Positions 48,101-62,161 of a DNA stretch of 64,000 nt are shown in pieces. The notes beneath the pieces are model-generated. The model did no database searches. It had not been told where the DNA came from and saw only the letters and a program-made list of their open reading frames with translations. The DNA lies in contig CM070876.1 in assembly GCA_036365515.1 (NCBI GenBank), positions 173,687,978-173,751,977 of the forward strand, written 5' to 3'. This stretch comes from Torymus aiolomorphi (taxonomy: Eukaryota; Arthropoda; Insecta; Hymenoptera; Torymidae). A program made the translations under genes and the position numbers. Numbering within the stretch: the stretch's first letter is position 1; every line of letters begins with the position of its first letter.

Positions 48101-51100
48101 AAAGAACATCATTCAAATAGTGAAACACCAGACAATGTACATGATTCTTTACAATTGATGTTTGAAAGCTGTGAATACATTAAGGGTTCAAGTGGTTATA
48201 ATAATCTAGATAATCCACCGAAAAGAGTAGATCCAGGCTCTGCAGAAATATGCTTACCTCTAAAGAAGAGACCTTTACACGATTCTCCACCTGAAGTTCA
48301 AGCAAAGAAAACAAAAACTGAAAATAAGAAAGAATCAAAAAAGAAAATTCAAAAAGATATATTTAAAATTGATGTAGATGTTGCCAGTGTACCGGATGAA
48401 GAGCGTGTTCAGATTATTGAAATTCCAGATGAGGAATATGATGAACCATATCCAGGAGAAGAACCAATTATTTCTTTAGAGGAAACTAAGAAAATAATTT
48501 TAGATGCTGATCCTGTACATCCTGTACAGTCAAAGTTATCAGAAATGGAACAGTCTATACGGCAGTCTTTGAGTGAAATGATGTCTGATCATAAAATAAA
48601 TGATACAGAGAAAGAACTTTCACCTAAAAAATTAATATCCATTTTAGATTCTGAATCATTGATTGAGACTCTTAGTGGTGTTTCTAACCAGAGTACAGAT
48701 ATGTTGCTAACTGACAAGGATGCCCCAACTTCACAAAATACTGAAAAGAATATTAAAAAAATTGAAGAAACAGATATCCTTCATGATGATGAAAAAATTG
48801 AAATGGACATCAAAGAAATAGAAAAAATAATTCAAAATGATAATAAAAATGTTGAATTAATAATAGGAGATGAAATTGTAAAAGATAAGGAAACCTTGAA
48901 CTCTGATATGGAGACAGACAAAGAATTTGAACCTGGTATTATAAAAATAAAAAATGTAAATGAACATCTTTTAGAAGGTACAGAAAATTTGTATGTTGAT
49001 ATTGAAGTTAACATAAAAAAGACAGATCAAGATGTTAAAATAAATGTAAATGAAAATGAAGAAATACCATCAGGTTTAGAAAAAGTTGATTATAATGTTG
49101 AAAAAGACACAAAAAAGACAGGTGATTATAAAGAATTTGTAGAAGAAACCGAATCGAATATCAAACAAGACTTAGATAAACAATCAATTAAACAAAGTCT
49201 AGAAGAAGAAGTACAAGATGAAGAAATGAGTATACAAGAATGTACAGAAAAGAAGGAGCAAAATATTGATGTTATGGAAAAGTCTGAAACTTGCATAAAT
49301 GTTACTAAAGAATCTGAAGAAAAAAGCATTGATGATAATGTACAACTTGCAGGAAATTTAGTGGATGAATCTCTACAGAAGGCAGAACAAGATTGTAAAA
49401 TAAAACATACAAAGATAATTGTTAATGAAACAGTAGAGAGCATCAGTGATAATGTTGATCAGGATAATAACAGTGTTGATGACAATACCGATGAATTAAA
49501 CGAAGAAGATAAATTGATAATTGATGAAGAATTCAATGATAAAGAAAGTAATGAAGATGAAGCTGAAATTAAAGAATGTAGTACTGTAGATGAAAATCTA
49601 GTCAAACTTACTGAAAATAAAAAAAGGAATGAACATTTAATAGATGATTTGAAAAGTGAAAAGAACAAAACACAAGAAGAATTAAGTACTGAAAAACAAT
49701 TTGAAGCTAAGGAAGAAGATCTTGAGCAAAAAATAATAAATGAAACCATTGCACAAGAAAATAATGGTAAAATAACTGCATCTAATGAACATGAAGATAA
49801 TACTGAAAAATTAGTTGAACGTGTAAATATTAAAAAACAAATAAAAGATAAATTAATTGATGAATTAAGTAAACTTAATGAAGCAGAAAGTGATGAAGAT
49901 GAAATGATGGAAAAGGGTACAGATAAAATCAAAGTCATTGAGGTACCAATAGAAGATGATGAAATGGCTGAAAGTTTATTAAAAAGAGGTCAAATTATTG
50001 GTAAACCATTTTTCGTAAAAGAAAATGATGAGAATTTAAGTCAATTATTTAAAAATATACAACAAGAAAAATTAAAATCAAGAGAAATTGAGAATGAAGA
50101 TGAAGCAAAATCAGAAGAAAATAGTGATACTGAAGAAGATGATGAAGAAACTGATAAAGAACCAGAGTTAGTTATTGTTTGTGAAGAAAAAGACGAAACT
50201 GAAGAAGAAGTAAGTCTTAAAATTAATGAAGATTCAAGTACTTCAGATAAAATTTGTCTAATATCAAAAGATGGTACTACTAGTCAAGACACTCAAGGAT
50301 CTGAAGAACCTAGCACTCCTAGACAATCTCATAACACTGCATTCAAATTTGACCGAAAAAACGTGGTTGTATCGCCAATCGAAGAAGACTGCCTCTACCT
50401 GGAGAGTGATAACCGGAAATACTTAACTTTTAAAAGATTTTTAGAAAAATTAGAAGCTGACCCCAGTCGTAGTCTAGAAAACATGATTGAGAGTTTCGAT
50501 GGAGTTGTTGTACCAGCAGTGCCTCATATGACAGTACCTGCATCATCTACATCGAAGCGCAAGCACTCCATAAGTCCTCTTAGTGATATTTCCATTGGTA
50601 ATGCCAACAATAATAATGATGGGTCTGAAAAGAGAGCTAATCTAGAGTCCCAACCTGAAGATCATCAAAGCAACATGAAGAAGAGAAAAGTTGGTAGAAT
50701 GAAGAAAGGAAGTAGTTCTAGTACAAGTACAATTAATTCCCAACAACATCAGCAGCAAAAACAGCAACAAAAACAACAGCTACAGCAGCCAAAGCAACAT
50801 CAATCACACCAGCAACCACAAGTTCCCATGGTCAATGGAGAAAATTTTGAAATGCCTTTGAGCCCTGAAAGCGATGTCTCCGCAACCAGCGAAAAGAATC
50901 CTGGAAGTTCATTGCGCGATGACAGAAGGTAAATACATATATTTCATAAAATTATGACCATGTTAAAAACTCTTTAAAAACTTTAAGAAAAAACTGTAAA
51001 ATATTTATTTGTTTACCAAAGTAATACAGTAGTAAAATCACAAACACATACACATAACACACAAAATAGAAATTTTAATTATATTGTATTTTCTTTTTGT

Positions 51101-51367
51101 AGTGCAGATGAAACTCTGTTTGTAGAATTTGTTAGTAGGCTTGGTTTCTGTATGTGTATGTAATTTTTTAGTAATTTTTTAGTTTATGATTATTTTTTGT
51201 TTTACATAGGAACACAATACACAAACACGGACACGGACACGGACACTGACACAGACAAAGATGAAAGTGAAAGGCCAAAGAGAATGAGAGGCTAATAATA
51301 ATAAGCGAAAATGTATAAAGTAGAAATATATTTTTATATGTACAAATTATGGAACGTTATCCAATAA

Positions 51368-51464
<97 letters not shown>

Positions 51465-51467
51465 ACC

Positions 51468-51548
<81 letters not shown>

Positions 51549-51753
51549 AGTAATACATGTTATTGTTAACTTCAAGACGTAAAGACATACTTAACAATTT
51601 AGTATTCTTAAAAATAATGTACATTTACCAATAATTTTCTCCCTCAACAGGAGTCATAGGAACAACCAGCGTTACTCCAGTGACGACCTGTACAAGCCAC
51701 GACTGCTCTTCCCAAGTTCGTCGAGGCGCAATCGGCGTTTTAACCAGGCATAG
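45120..51753 (+). CDS. BOD1L: BOD1L-type Shg1-domain protein
   Basis: Three exons, 45120-45251, 46259-50928 and 51651-51753, total 4905 nt (about 1634 residues). The N terminus is the Shg1/BOD1 domain (residues ~10-110): DPRLIDHIVGEVKSQGIFDQ, CIADVDTK|PAYQNLRTRVES, WRPDLNKNQLRETLR, IYSVFMPQIEDVVYKFLGIE. BOD1 family members bind PP2A-B56 or SET1/COMPASS and act in chromosome alignment and replication-fork protection; the yeast namesake is COMPASS subunit Shg1. The rest is one long low-complexity acidic/lysine-rich region: Ser/Lys/Arg-rich at ~300-560, Glu/Lys/Asp-rich at ~700-1400, and a Gln-rich stretch near 1575. The last exon ends with RYSSDDLYKPR, a conserved BOD1L tail, then SRRNRRFNQA. 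Junction phases agree (0, then 2/1). The last intron carries a (CA)n tract and a possible alternative last exon. Confidence 0.93.
51210..51294 (+). other. Possible alternative BOD1L terminal exon
   Basis: After the acceptor TTTTACATAG the sequence GAACACAATACAC then (GGACAC)n runs to TAATAATAATAAG. Joined in phase to exon 2 it would read RNTIHKHGHGHGH and stop. The frame reading DTDTDTDTDKDESERPKRMRG is open to TAA but out of phase with exon 2. It may be chance. Confidence 0.25.
51370..51546. repeat. (CA)n microsatellite with CCCA interruptions
   Basis: A CA tract of about 176 bp in the last BOD1L intron. It is interrupted by (CCCA)n at 51461-51477 and one CACCAC break near 51507. Confidence 0.96.
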
Positions 51754-54063
51754 CTGTCGGCCTCGAGCCGGCGACGGCGACGACGGCCCGGTCCACGTCC
51801 ACCCGTGCACCTGAAGGAGGCCCTCGTGGTGCTGCGCGATGTACTCCTGGAGCTGCCGCCGCCCCTTGCCTCCACCTCGTCACCATCGACGAGCAAAAAG
51901 CTGTGAAAGAACGCTAACGCCGTCGTCGGCTCAAATTTGCTTCGACTGTTTCTCGTGAAAAGAAAAAAAACAGTGATTTCGTGCGACTCTTGTAGCCTGA
52001 GAAGGAACCGATATGGACGAAGATTGAACTTCGATGAGTGACATATTTAATTGTCGCGTTCTCTCGATGATTTGTGCGCGCGAGATCGAGTTGCCTATTT
52101 GATAGGCGACAAAGTTAGTTATTTTTAATTATTACTTAGACAAAAATTGGTTAAACCAAATTCTTTTTCTTTTTGTTTCATTCTTAGTAAATACTTTTTA
52201 TCGAGAATAATATATTGCTTTTTGCAAATACAAGAAAGGTTTATTTAGAAAGGCATACTGAATTTCATTTAGATAACAAATAATTTAAGGCGCTTTAATT
52301 TTGTAAATTTTAACATTTGTCTTTCGATACTATTATTATAGAAGAAGTGAGTAAAATCAGATTCAGAAACTTATAAAATACACAAATTTTTTCTAAAGGA
52401 ATGGAAATTGTTTGCTGAAAATAGTAGTAAATTCTTATTTTTGTTGTTTTAGATTAGAGTCCACTTTAATTATAGTTTCTATTTATTTAGAGTAAGCAAC
52501 AAAAATAGCGGAAAAAGCTGATAAATATTTTAAAAATTGTGAATCTATATTTATATAGCGCATCTAATATAATATAATAATATAGGTGATATGTATGCAC
52601 ATAGTATATTAAGCTAGCTCACTTCTTCCATTAATAATTTTAAGCATGATTATGCGTTTTGCGTTCTTTTATTATTTTGTAAACTACTAACGCCAATTAT
52701 TTGTTAATTTTTTTTAAGTTCAGTAACATGTATACAAACCATAATGTATTTTCATTAAATGTTACTACTTTATATAAAGTTTGCTTTAAAACAAATATGA
52801 GATCAAAGTACAAGTCATTTTAATTTAGAAAAAAAATTTATAAAATAATAGTAATATTATTGAACTAAATAAACAAATTTATTTCAATCTAATATGATAG
52901 GTTTGCTTACAAAGATATTTTTTTTAACGAAATTATATGTAAAAAACAACTAAGATAAAAAATTAGGTAAAAAGATAATCGACATAATAAGTAACGACTC
53001 ACAGATGCATAAAAATTAAATAATTCTGTTTTCATAATGCTTTGTATTAGTTATTTTTAAATTTCTATTTCATATAAATAATATTCAAATTGTTATTAAT
53101 CATACTTTTCCAGAAATAATTTGATAATTTGTTTGAGTAAATTTCTCATTAAAAACTACAGTAATGTAATATTTAATTTATTTACTCTGCACAAATTTTT
53201 ACTAATAATTTTATATTGCAAGGAATATAAAAAGTTGCTACCTAGAAATATAAATGAGCATTAAAACTATTTTTGATTCAGACACAAAAATAACATGTAT
53301 ATGTTTAGAAAGGACGATATTATCTTCTTCCACAACTTTGTACAAAAAATGATTTATATTTTTAATGAAAAATAGTTCATGTTAAAGTAATTAACTGAAC
53401 TCAATTAACCTGTTGTACCTACTATAAAAAATGTAAAAATGAAAAATATCTTTTACGAAATAAGTAGCAGTATCTATTTTCGTTATAAGAAAATATTTAT
53501 ATACATACTATGACTTAAACACATGCAACATAAATTTAGAGTATCAGCCATAAACTTTTAAAATGGTCATTTCTATTCTATTTGCTGTGGTGTTTAAAGT
53601 AACGCACAACATTGCTTAAGAAAGCAAGAGGAAGAAAGAAACACTGTTGTTTTATTATTCATTCGAATGCACTACATTTATAAACTTGCAAAATTAAAAA
53701 CACAAATCACATGATCTTAGATCTTGTAATTAATAAGTAAAACATAGAAAAATTGTGGCAATCGCTCTCTTGCCGAATTTCCAAGCATTGCCACAGCTGC
53801 ATGTGTAAATAAAAGTGCATTCACCTACTAGTCTTTCGAATTTAATAATTTATCCGTAGTAAAAGCTTTCTATGGATTAAATTGATTATTGCAATTATTC
53901 ATTAAAAAATGTTAATTATGACAATTGTAAGCAATATAGGAATTTTAAAACCTTATGTGTATAAAAAGCTTTTTCTTCTATGCCTAAAAAATACTGGATA
54001 TATACTAAAAGATTTAATACTGTAGATTTAAAAAAATTGTTTACATTATATGATAATACTATA
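51754..54063. other. BOD1L 3' UTR and gene-free AT-rich DNA
   Basis: The first ~150 bp after the stop remains GC-rich (CGGCGACGGCGACGACGG near 51770), then AT-rich sequence follows with several AATAAA motifs. No further ORF, RNA or repeat boundary is recognised. Confidence 0.5.
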
Positions 54064-54065
54064 TA

Positions 54066-54464
54066 CACTGTAAAAAACCTTTTATAGATTTATAGTGGAT
54101 TAGTAAAATTTTTCCACTAGTCAATGGTAAATTCACTACTTTGAAAGTTGTAAAATTACAAATTTCATGAATATTTTATTACGTTTTTTGTAAAATCTGA
54201 ACAACATTTCAACCACATTGTAAAAATACTACATTGGAAGTAGGTAAATTACAACCACATTGTAAAAATACTACATTGAAAGTAGGTAATTAAAGTGACC
54301 ATCGTTGAACGTAGTAAAATTCATTTACTACTTTCAATGTAGTAAAAATACTAACTTCAAAGTAGTGAATTAGCTGGATTTGTATTAATTTTACCACTTT
54401 CAACGTAGGTCACTTTGATTACCTACTTCCAACATAGTATTTTTACAAAGGCTTTTTTACAGTG
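54066..54464. mobile_element. TA-flanked CACTGTAAAAAA MITE
   Basis: CACTGTAAAAAACC and GGCTTTTTTACAGTG bound 399 bp flanked by TA on both sides. Internal tandem and inverted copies of TACTACATTGAAAGTAGGTA fill the centre, so it folds repeatedly on itself. Related in design to the element at 55749. Confidence 0.82.
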
Positions 54465-55748
54465 TACAAAAGTTATATATAATACAATACGTTTTAGTGT
54501 GTTAAGGTACGAATTTACGTTTTCAAAAAAATAATTGTGCCAAAAAGCTTTCACAAATTTTTTTCTGAGAGCTCATTTTTCATTAAAAATTTAATACATG
54601 GCGAAAATGAGATGCTTGGAAAAATATTACAAAAGGGCAACAAATAGGTAGAACGCAATTTAGAACTTGATATTTTTTAAGAAAGTGAAAATTATTGCTA
54701 AATAACGCTATTATCAAAAAATATAAATACATTTCTGTGGATGAAGATAGATACATAACAATAGGTATGTATATAAAGTAAATATTTTATATACTTGGAA
54801 TATATTTAGACTGCAAATATCCTGTGTATAAACATATGTATAATGTAGGTGTATTTTTAGTTCGTAATATATTATTCTTATATAGAAAAAATTGTTACAT
54901 AGCAGTGCCTATGCGATGCGAAAGACATTTAGCTTAAATTTTGCTGTTATAAAGAATTCGTTGTTACAAGTCTTTCACTCGGTCAGTATGTTGCATTAAA
55001 TTAATCGTTATTCATCAAACTTTTTTAGTGAACACCCAACATTGTAGTGATATATGTCTGTAAAAAGTAATATAAAATGATTAAAAAGATTTCGAAATGA
55101 AATATTTGCCCTCTTCATTCCGAGATCAGCTACAAAGTCAAAAAGTACATTATATATTTTTCCATTCCAATTGTTATAATTGCTTAAACAATTTTTAAAC
55201 AATTTAAACAATTTTTTTTATATACATAAAAGTTTTGACGACAATAAAAAAAGTATTTCACCGTCAGTTTCAGTCGCGTGCAGCTCTTACGAAAAGTAAA
55301 TCAATACAAAGTACACGTGGCGTACCTATAGCTACATAGATTTGCAAACAGATATTTTCGAAAGATATACCTTCAAAGCTTCATTAAGACATGCAATTGT
55401 ATGTATTACTAGAAACTATGACATTTAAAGGGTATATAGGTAATTCATAAAATTGCCTCAATGATATCTAAAAAAACATCGTTATATCAATGTTCCAACG
55501 CCAAGTAATTTTAATAAAAATATATATATTAGACTTGAGGGTCTTACTATAGGAATACAAGTCATAGATACAACGTACCGCTCATCTACTTGAACTATAT
55601 TATTATCCGGAATCTCACCGAATTATTTTAATTTTAAAGCTAACGTTTCCCCACACACAAATTAAACGAACCTGCCCCCAAGTTTCAGCAACGATTCCCC
55701 AAACTAAAACCAACACCGCATACCCTCGGCACGCGTTTCAAGCAACCA
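54465..55748. other. No gene seen
   Basis: AT-rich, with no ORF above about 67 codons and none that looks coding. Confidence 0.45.
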
Positions 55749-56147
55749 CACAGTAAAAAATTTTTTCGTAATATTACTACTCTGAGAGTAATGAACTAGA
55801 GAAACCAGAATAACCAACTCTGAAGGTAGTCATTTTACAACAAAAATGTAAATTTACGCTTTGAGTAGTAATTTTTCGAGATCTCGACAGCAGACGGGTT
55901 AGATTTTACACGGCGGTTGTACTTTTGCAATACCAATCGTATTTCCGCTAGGTGTAAAATTCCTACGTTGAAGGTAGTAAACCAAAATAACCAACCTTCA
56001 GAGTAGTCATTTTACAACCAGCGTTGTAAGATTGCTAAAATTTGTAATTTTACTGTTCTGAGAGGCGTAAATTTACCCTATTTTAGGTGGAAAATTGGTA
56101 TAACTTTACAAATTTGTTGTATATTTACAAAAACTTTTTTTACTGTG
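55749..56147. mobile_element. CACAGTAAAAAA-type MITE
   Basis: CACAGTAAAAAATTTTTTCG and the complement-like TTTTTTTACTGTG bound about 399 bp. Internal motifs such as AACTCTGAAGGTAGTCATTT and AACCTTCAGAGTAGTCATTT are repeated. The same length and motif style as 54066-54464 indicate a related family. No clean TA or other target duplication here. Confidence 0.7.
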
Positions 56148-58889
56148 CATTATTCCCTCCTCTCTCTCATAAAAAACTACACGCTCGCTCCAAGGCCATC
56201 ACGTGACAGATAAGCATCCGACTCCGCGGCGCAATCGTACGCTCACACTATATAACAATCCTATATATATACATACTCCCCCGATAAAACTAACCCACTA
56301 TCTCGTCCCCAGCCCCGCAAGTAGCGCGACTCCGCGGCCAGTCAGCCCTCCCCCGAAAAGAAAGGAAAAAAAAACAAAACCGCTGTCTGCACCTTCTCCC
56401 CCGCACAATTAATATACGCGACGTGCGTGCGTGCGCACTCGGGTAGATCAATGGGCGCAGCAGGCGACTAGACGATCGTAAGAGCGGTGGCATCACGCAC
56501 ACGCTGTGATGGTGCGGCGCGACCTTGGCACTTAAACTAGCCAGGCATGTGTGTGTCTGTGTACGCATCCGCGAAACACGGCGATCCATAATGCATCGAC
56601 CACGCGGCGATGACGGAGAGAAAGAGGTTCGATAAATAAGCGTATAATTTGGGCTGCAACCTGCAGCCCGCGCATAGACATCGAGTGCGCTGAACTTTTG
56701 CCTTCGCTGTCTTAATTGCGTGGAGCCGCGTGATGGATGTATTGGTTGTCGTGCGTAATGGAATGACTTTGTGATAATGTGCGAGAATCGATGGTTTCTA
56801 TATAATATAGTGGATGCGTTTAAGTGTTGTGTTTTTTTTTTCTTATATATAGTATTCTTTTAATTTTTAGATTTTTATATGGTATGTTTTTAGTATTACA
56901 AATGTACGGGAATATGCAGTAGAAAATGATATCTGTGAATGAAACCGCCTCGAAACGTGCTTAACTTCAATGATCAGACCGCTAATCGACCGAGGAGACC
57001 CTTGCAACGATGCATTTATTTACTTTTATAATCGATAAGAGACGTGTCGATTTTATCACGATGATTTTATTAGATTAGGTGAGACTTTTTTTTTACCTGA
57101 AAAGCATGACAACATCTATAGCACTAATATATGAAATTCGTTCACCATGACGTCGACGACTTTCATCAACTCTGCCATTAATGTCGATTCAATTTCAAGC
57201 TTACAATTAATATGCATCTATAAAACGAACAAAGCTATACAATTAGCGTCATGTATATGTGTATAACGCTTCATCGATACAAGTGATCAAAATTAGTACA
57301 TAATATAGTTATTGTAGGAAAATATACACTTTCACGTGTGTTTTCAGGTAAAGCGATTATCTTGTCACGATATAAAATTTTTTAGTTCCTGTCCAGTTTG
57401 CCTTTAAATCTTGGATGATAATAATATTTAATTTTTGTATTACTGACATTTTTTCCATCTAAAATTTTTATCATAGCTTAGAAGAGTCCGAGAAAAAAAA
57501 ACAAACTATATTCACGCGCAATCGCAAAAGATCAACCTAGATAAACGAGCAAACAATGAATCGAAATGATTTAGCATAAATAGTGTCGAGGGAAATTCAC
57601 CTTGATCGGTGGAATCTTAGACAACATACTACTTTTAAATTTGCCTCTGAAAAGAACGTCGACTCATACGCGATCATCGAAAATGCTTTAGTCTCGTAAC
57701 TTTGGCAGCGATGCTATAGCAATACTAAAGTCCCTTTTACAAAGTATAACTTTATTTTGAACCGCGGTAGTCTGTGCAGTTCCTTTTGTAATTATTTAAA
57801 TACTGTATGAGGTATTAATAAAAAGAGTTTGGTGAAATACCTATATGAAGCACAAAAACGGAATTTAAAAGAAAATGTCATTAACTCGCGAAAAGTGTAT
57901 ACTGATTAGAGTCATTTGCAAATAAAATTGTACTAATTTTAAGTACATGCAGTTCGTTCACGCCTTTGGGTATTTTCGCTTGAATGTATTCGAAATGGTT
58001 TGTTAATGATGTGATTTCATTGAATACGCGTAAACTGTTCTTTTTTTTACATCTTTCAATTGTACGTTTGTTTACATTACCAACTTCGCAATCGCTCTTT
58101 CTTACTGTACTATTACCGTAATGCTATAGACTCAGCAGTGAAACCTCAAGATTTCTTTAATAATTTCTCGCAAAAATCAATGATATTTACGTTTACGTTT
58201 ATAAAACATTCAGAAATTCCGATATATTCGCGATAATCTAACGAATCGCTCGAAGAGACAAAATACCGCATGAATCACCGCACATTATCAAAAATCTCTG
58301 ACAACGCGATTTCCGCCGATAGAAGATGAGTTGTTTAGTATAAACGTCTCTGTCAATACGAGGAAACGTCGAACAATATTACATATACCGAGAGAATCAC
58401 AGGCTACTCGAAACCCTCGAGCGATAACAATTGAATATAAAAGTTGTAGTTGACAGTTTCTAGAATCGTGTGCATATATTTCTAGAATCGTGGGCATACA
58501 ACTTTTGCATTACATGCCATTTTCTTTTCTAGCTGCTTTATTGCTTGATAAAAAGTAGACGCGGCGCTATGTTTGTAAGAACTTTGTTTGACTTTGACGA
58601 ATTTTAAATTTCCCATTTTTATTGTTGGTCTATTATTAATGGTTTAACTATTGAACGTTATAGGTATCTATATTGCTGATATTTTATTTTTCTTTCATTA
58701 CCCTATTAATGCTCCGTAGCGACATATTACGTAATTCATGACTTTTTTAATGGTAGCATAAAGTGTGCTCTATAATTATTTTAACAGCGCCCACATATCG
58801 CTCAGGTAAATTAAAAAGCCCAGCTCTGTTAATTCTTTAAAATACTTTCAATAATTCTCTATACTCCAGCGGTATATGCATAAGCCCGA
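56148..58889. other. No gene recognised; CpG-rich patch at 56160-56760
   Basis: A patch of higher GC with many CpG sites (for example near 56320-56560) could be a promoter of a gene outside the window. Open frames there (56203-56412 plus, 56589-56290 minus) overlap each other and lack domain features. The motif TTTCTAGAATCGTG is tandemly duplicated near 58460-58490. Confidence 0.35.
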
Positions 58890-59592
58890 GTATATATGAG
58901 GAAATTCACAACAAATTAAAACTTTAGGGCAATTTTTCTTGAAGGCACACTTTTCGGGTGCGTTTTTTGTTTGTCACACATTTTTTTTAAAGGTTGAAAT
59001 TTTTTAAGAAAATGGAAAAAATAACTCTTTTTTTATAACGTTCTACACAAAGTTTCAAAAAAGAAATTGAAACTATAAAAAAAAGAGCTTTCATTTACTT
59101 TTTTGAAAATTAAAAAATGGTGATTCCGTCAAAAGTTATAAGAGTTTAAAAGTTGATCGTCGAAAAGGTATAAAAATGATCTCAAAGTCGGGGCTCCCGA
59201 ATTCTGCGATTTGTGCATTTTTATGCCTTTTCGACGTTAAACTTTAAACTCTTATAACTTTTGAAGGAATGAACATTTTTTTATTTTCAAAAAAGAAAAT
59301 GAAAGCTCTTTCATTCTAGTTTAAATTTCTTTTTTGAACCTTTGAGTAGAATATTTCTGGGCTAAATGGCTGAGGTTTAAAGAAAAGGGTTTTTTGCCAT
59401 TTTCTTCAAAGATTTCAACTTTAAAAAAAAGTCTAACAAAGACGTTTTTAATTGTGCACGATTTTTCCCGTATACTTTGTGACATAAGAAAGAAGTAAAA
59501 ACGCCTCCGGAAAGTGTGCCGTCATAAAAAATTTTGACCAGTTTTGAGGTCGCCTAAAGTTGAAATTTTTTGTGAATTTCCTCATAATATAT
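58890..59592. mobile_element. ~700-bp imperfect foldback element
   Basis: TATATGAGGAAATTCACAA near 58893 pairs with TTGTGAATTTCCTCATAATA near 59570. Further pairing includes AGGCACACTTTTCGG / CCGGAAAGTGTGCC and a central TAAACTCTTATAACTTTTG hairpin around 59190. Mismatches are common, so it is older than the other foldbacks. Confidence 0.7.
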
Positions 59593-62161
59593 ACTCCACG
59601 ACAAGTCAATTTGTTCGCGCGCACCGGAACCCGTTTATCTGCTCTATTTACAGAAATGTTGGTTGCTTCGGTTGAAACTACGCCGCTTGGCTTTTTTAGC
59701 CACAATTAATTCTTCCTCGTGACGAACTGCAGTACTATATCCATCTACGACTAGGTTCGTCGTGGGGGGAAAAAAACTTCCGTGCAAAAATACACCTTAT
59801 CAGAGCACCGCATGCTGTCACTCTCTTTCTCGATCCTTTCCTCGTTGTTGTCGATGTGATGAATGATTTCAATGTTTTCATAACTTTGGCGAGATAAGGC
59901 ACTACACGGGTAGATTGCGATGATAAATAATCGAGAGCGCGACGAGTGCACAGGCCGTTTAAGCGTGCGGTAGTTTGTCAAATTCAGAAATTCTTGATGT
60001 TATTTGACAATACTTACCGTTTTAATTAAAAAGAGTTTTATTCCATGAAAGTATAGATTATTAAGTTCTTTTTTATAACGGTAAGAATTACTATTATATT
60101 ATTAAAAATTATATAGTTAAAAATGGAAACATAGTGTTGGTAGTATTTTTAAAATAATTCTACTCAAATATTCTCAACGACTTCTTAACTGAAGAGATCT
60201 TTAAATAAAACTGGCGTGTATATTTTTCATGATACGATAAATCTTCTTTTTGCGCAAATATTGTACACACCCATTTTATTGATTTGTACATTTTTATATG
60301 TGAAGACGAGCTAAATGACACCTTTAAAAACATCTACATGAATCTATAGATTATTATTATTATTCGGAAATATTTATCGAAATTTCAATAATGAATCAAC
60401 ATGATCATCTATACTTATCCTTATAAGATATTTCAAACACAAATTTCTATTAACAAAAACATTCACCATCACCGACGACACGCATCCTCAGCAAATTACT
60501 CCTAATAGAACAACAGCCTTACCACCAACCACCGCGACAACAACCACTCCCCATCCACGAATCTATAAAATACGCAAAGAAAAAGTCAACATCCACCACT
60601 TGCTCGTATATCAGTGGGTCGAGTGTCACTGACCGACTTCTCAATTCGCACGCACCTCGTATTCTTATCAGCCTCTCTCCTCTCGATTATCGCGACTCAA
60701 CTGACTCGTTATATATATACGTGATAATCGTCGGCCCGCGCAGATTACAACTATACGTATACGCACACTGCATACATATAAAATATGTGCGCGAAACGTT
60801 CGCGCGCGTGATTATATTATCTCTCGCGTATACATATATAGGGATATATGTACATTGTTTACCAGCGGGCGATTATATCCCGCTCGATCATTGCAATAAA
60901 GACGCGGCGATCCGCGCCGACTATTAATAGGCGCTCTATGTGTGTGTGTATAAAATAGGTATAGGTATATATAAATGTCGAGCGATGCGACGTATGCAAC
61001 GCGGCGCGGATGGATATTGTCGTGCCGGTGATTGAAGGCGGTTGACGGTTTTGGTTTGCGAGAAACAGAGACGATGGATGATGTATAATATACTTATTCA
61101 GAGTTCATTCGATAATGCATATATAATCCGTAGTGTAGATATGCATGGTGTGCTAGTGTGTATATTGTAATACGGTTGCACGAGAGCGCGAATCGATATA
61201 GAGCTATTGCGCGCGTGCGTGATTATATATCGTCGCACGATACGAAGAAAAGCTAACTTCTTAACTCGCGCGAAACTGGCTTTTCTTCGCCTGTAACTTC
61301 AAAGTTGGCTTTTCTTCGTACCGCGCGCGACGATACATGCATAATATTTTTCACGACGTAATATTCAAGTCGATGCGGTTTACTTTCAACGACTTTTGAT
61401 GATCGTTCGAGTCGATGTGTTCTTGGAAGAACCTTTTCCATTCAATAAAATTCTTATACTTTCAAGTTGTGGCCGTTTTTATAAGAATTATGTTTTTCAA
61501 AAAGTTTTATATAAAGACACAGTATGAAATTACAACTCTGTAGTATACGGAAATGTTTTGGTACATACTGTCAATCGGCAAACCGAGATATTTTTGTGTA
61601 GATTAGTGCACTTTTTGGAAAATCCAAGAATACAAGATTCGTCACGTTCCCGGAGATACAAAAAATAAACATGTTTATGAAAGCTCCGCGTGATGATATA
61701 TGGATCATAAATCTAAAAATAGTGCTGAAATTTAGCTAATAACAAGCAATATAACGGTCAATTTGTAACCGATTCCAAAGCTACTGCGTCAAATGGGTTT
61801 CGTCGCTAAATGTACGTTATAATTATGTAGCTTCCGGGAAAACCACATTTACGTGACATGTTTTTCAAAATAGGTTTTATGCATTATTTCTTATCCAAAC
61901 TTCGAACAGTCCTCTAGCACGTAATCATGACAGAAATGACTAAAGTGCACTCGTTATCTTGAATAAACACAACCATGCATATATCTTCATTTTTTTTTTT
62001 GGAATAACTCCCGAAAAAACCATATAACTCCACCTATTTCATCCAATATCCTGAAAAAGCAATACAACTACACTTGACCACTTTTTCAATTGAATATTTT
62101 CGGAATAAACTATGTAACTTATATTATTTAGATACGTTTTAATGCAATTTCTGTAGATGAT
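59593..62161. other. No gene recognised; CpG-rich patch and a local palindrome
   Basis: A CpG-rich stretch at 60600-61260 resembles promoter DNA, but no ORF or splice model follows. An inverted repeat at about 61229-61335 pairs GCGACGATACGAAGAAAAG-like ends around AACTTC. Confidence 0.35.

Noticed and set aside
49459..49938. 159-codon minus-strand frame inside BOD1L, and similar shorter ones
   Set aside because: Ser/Leu/Phe-rich shadow of the Glu/Lys/Asp-rich coding strand; the sense frame has the domain and splice support.
56203..56589. Overlapping frames in the CpG-rich patch
   Set aside because: Two opposite-strand frames over the same bases with low-complexity Pro/Arg/Thr content and no splice or domain evidence.
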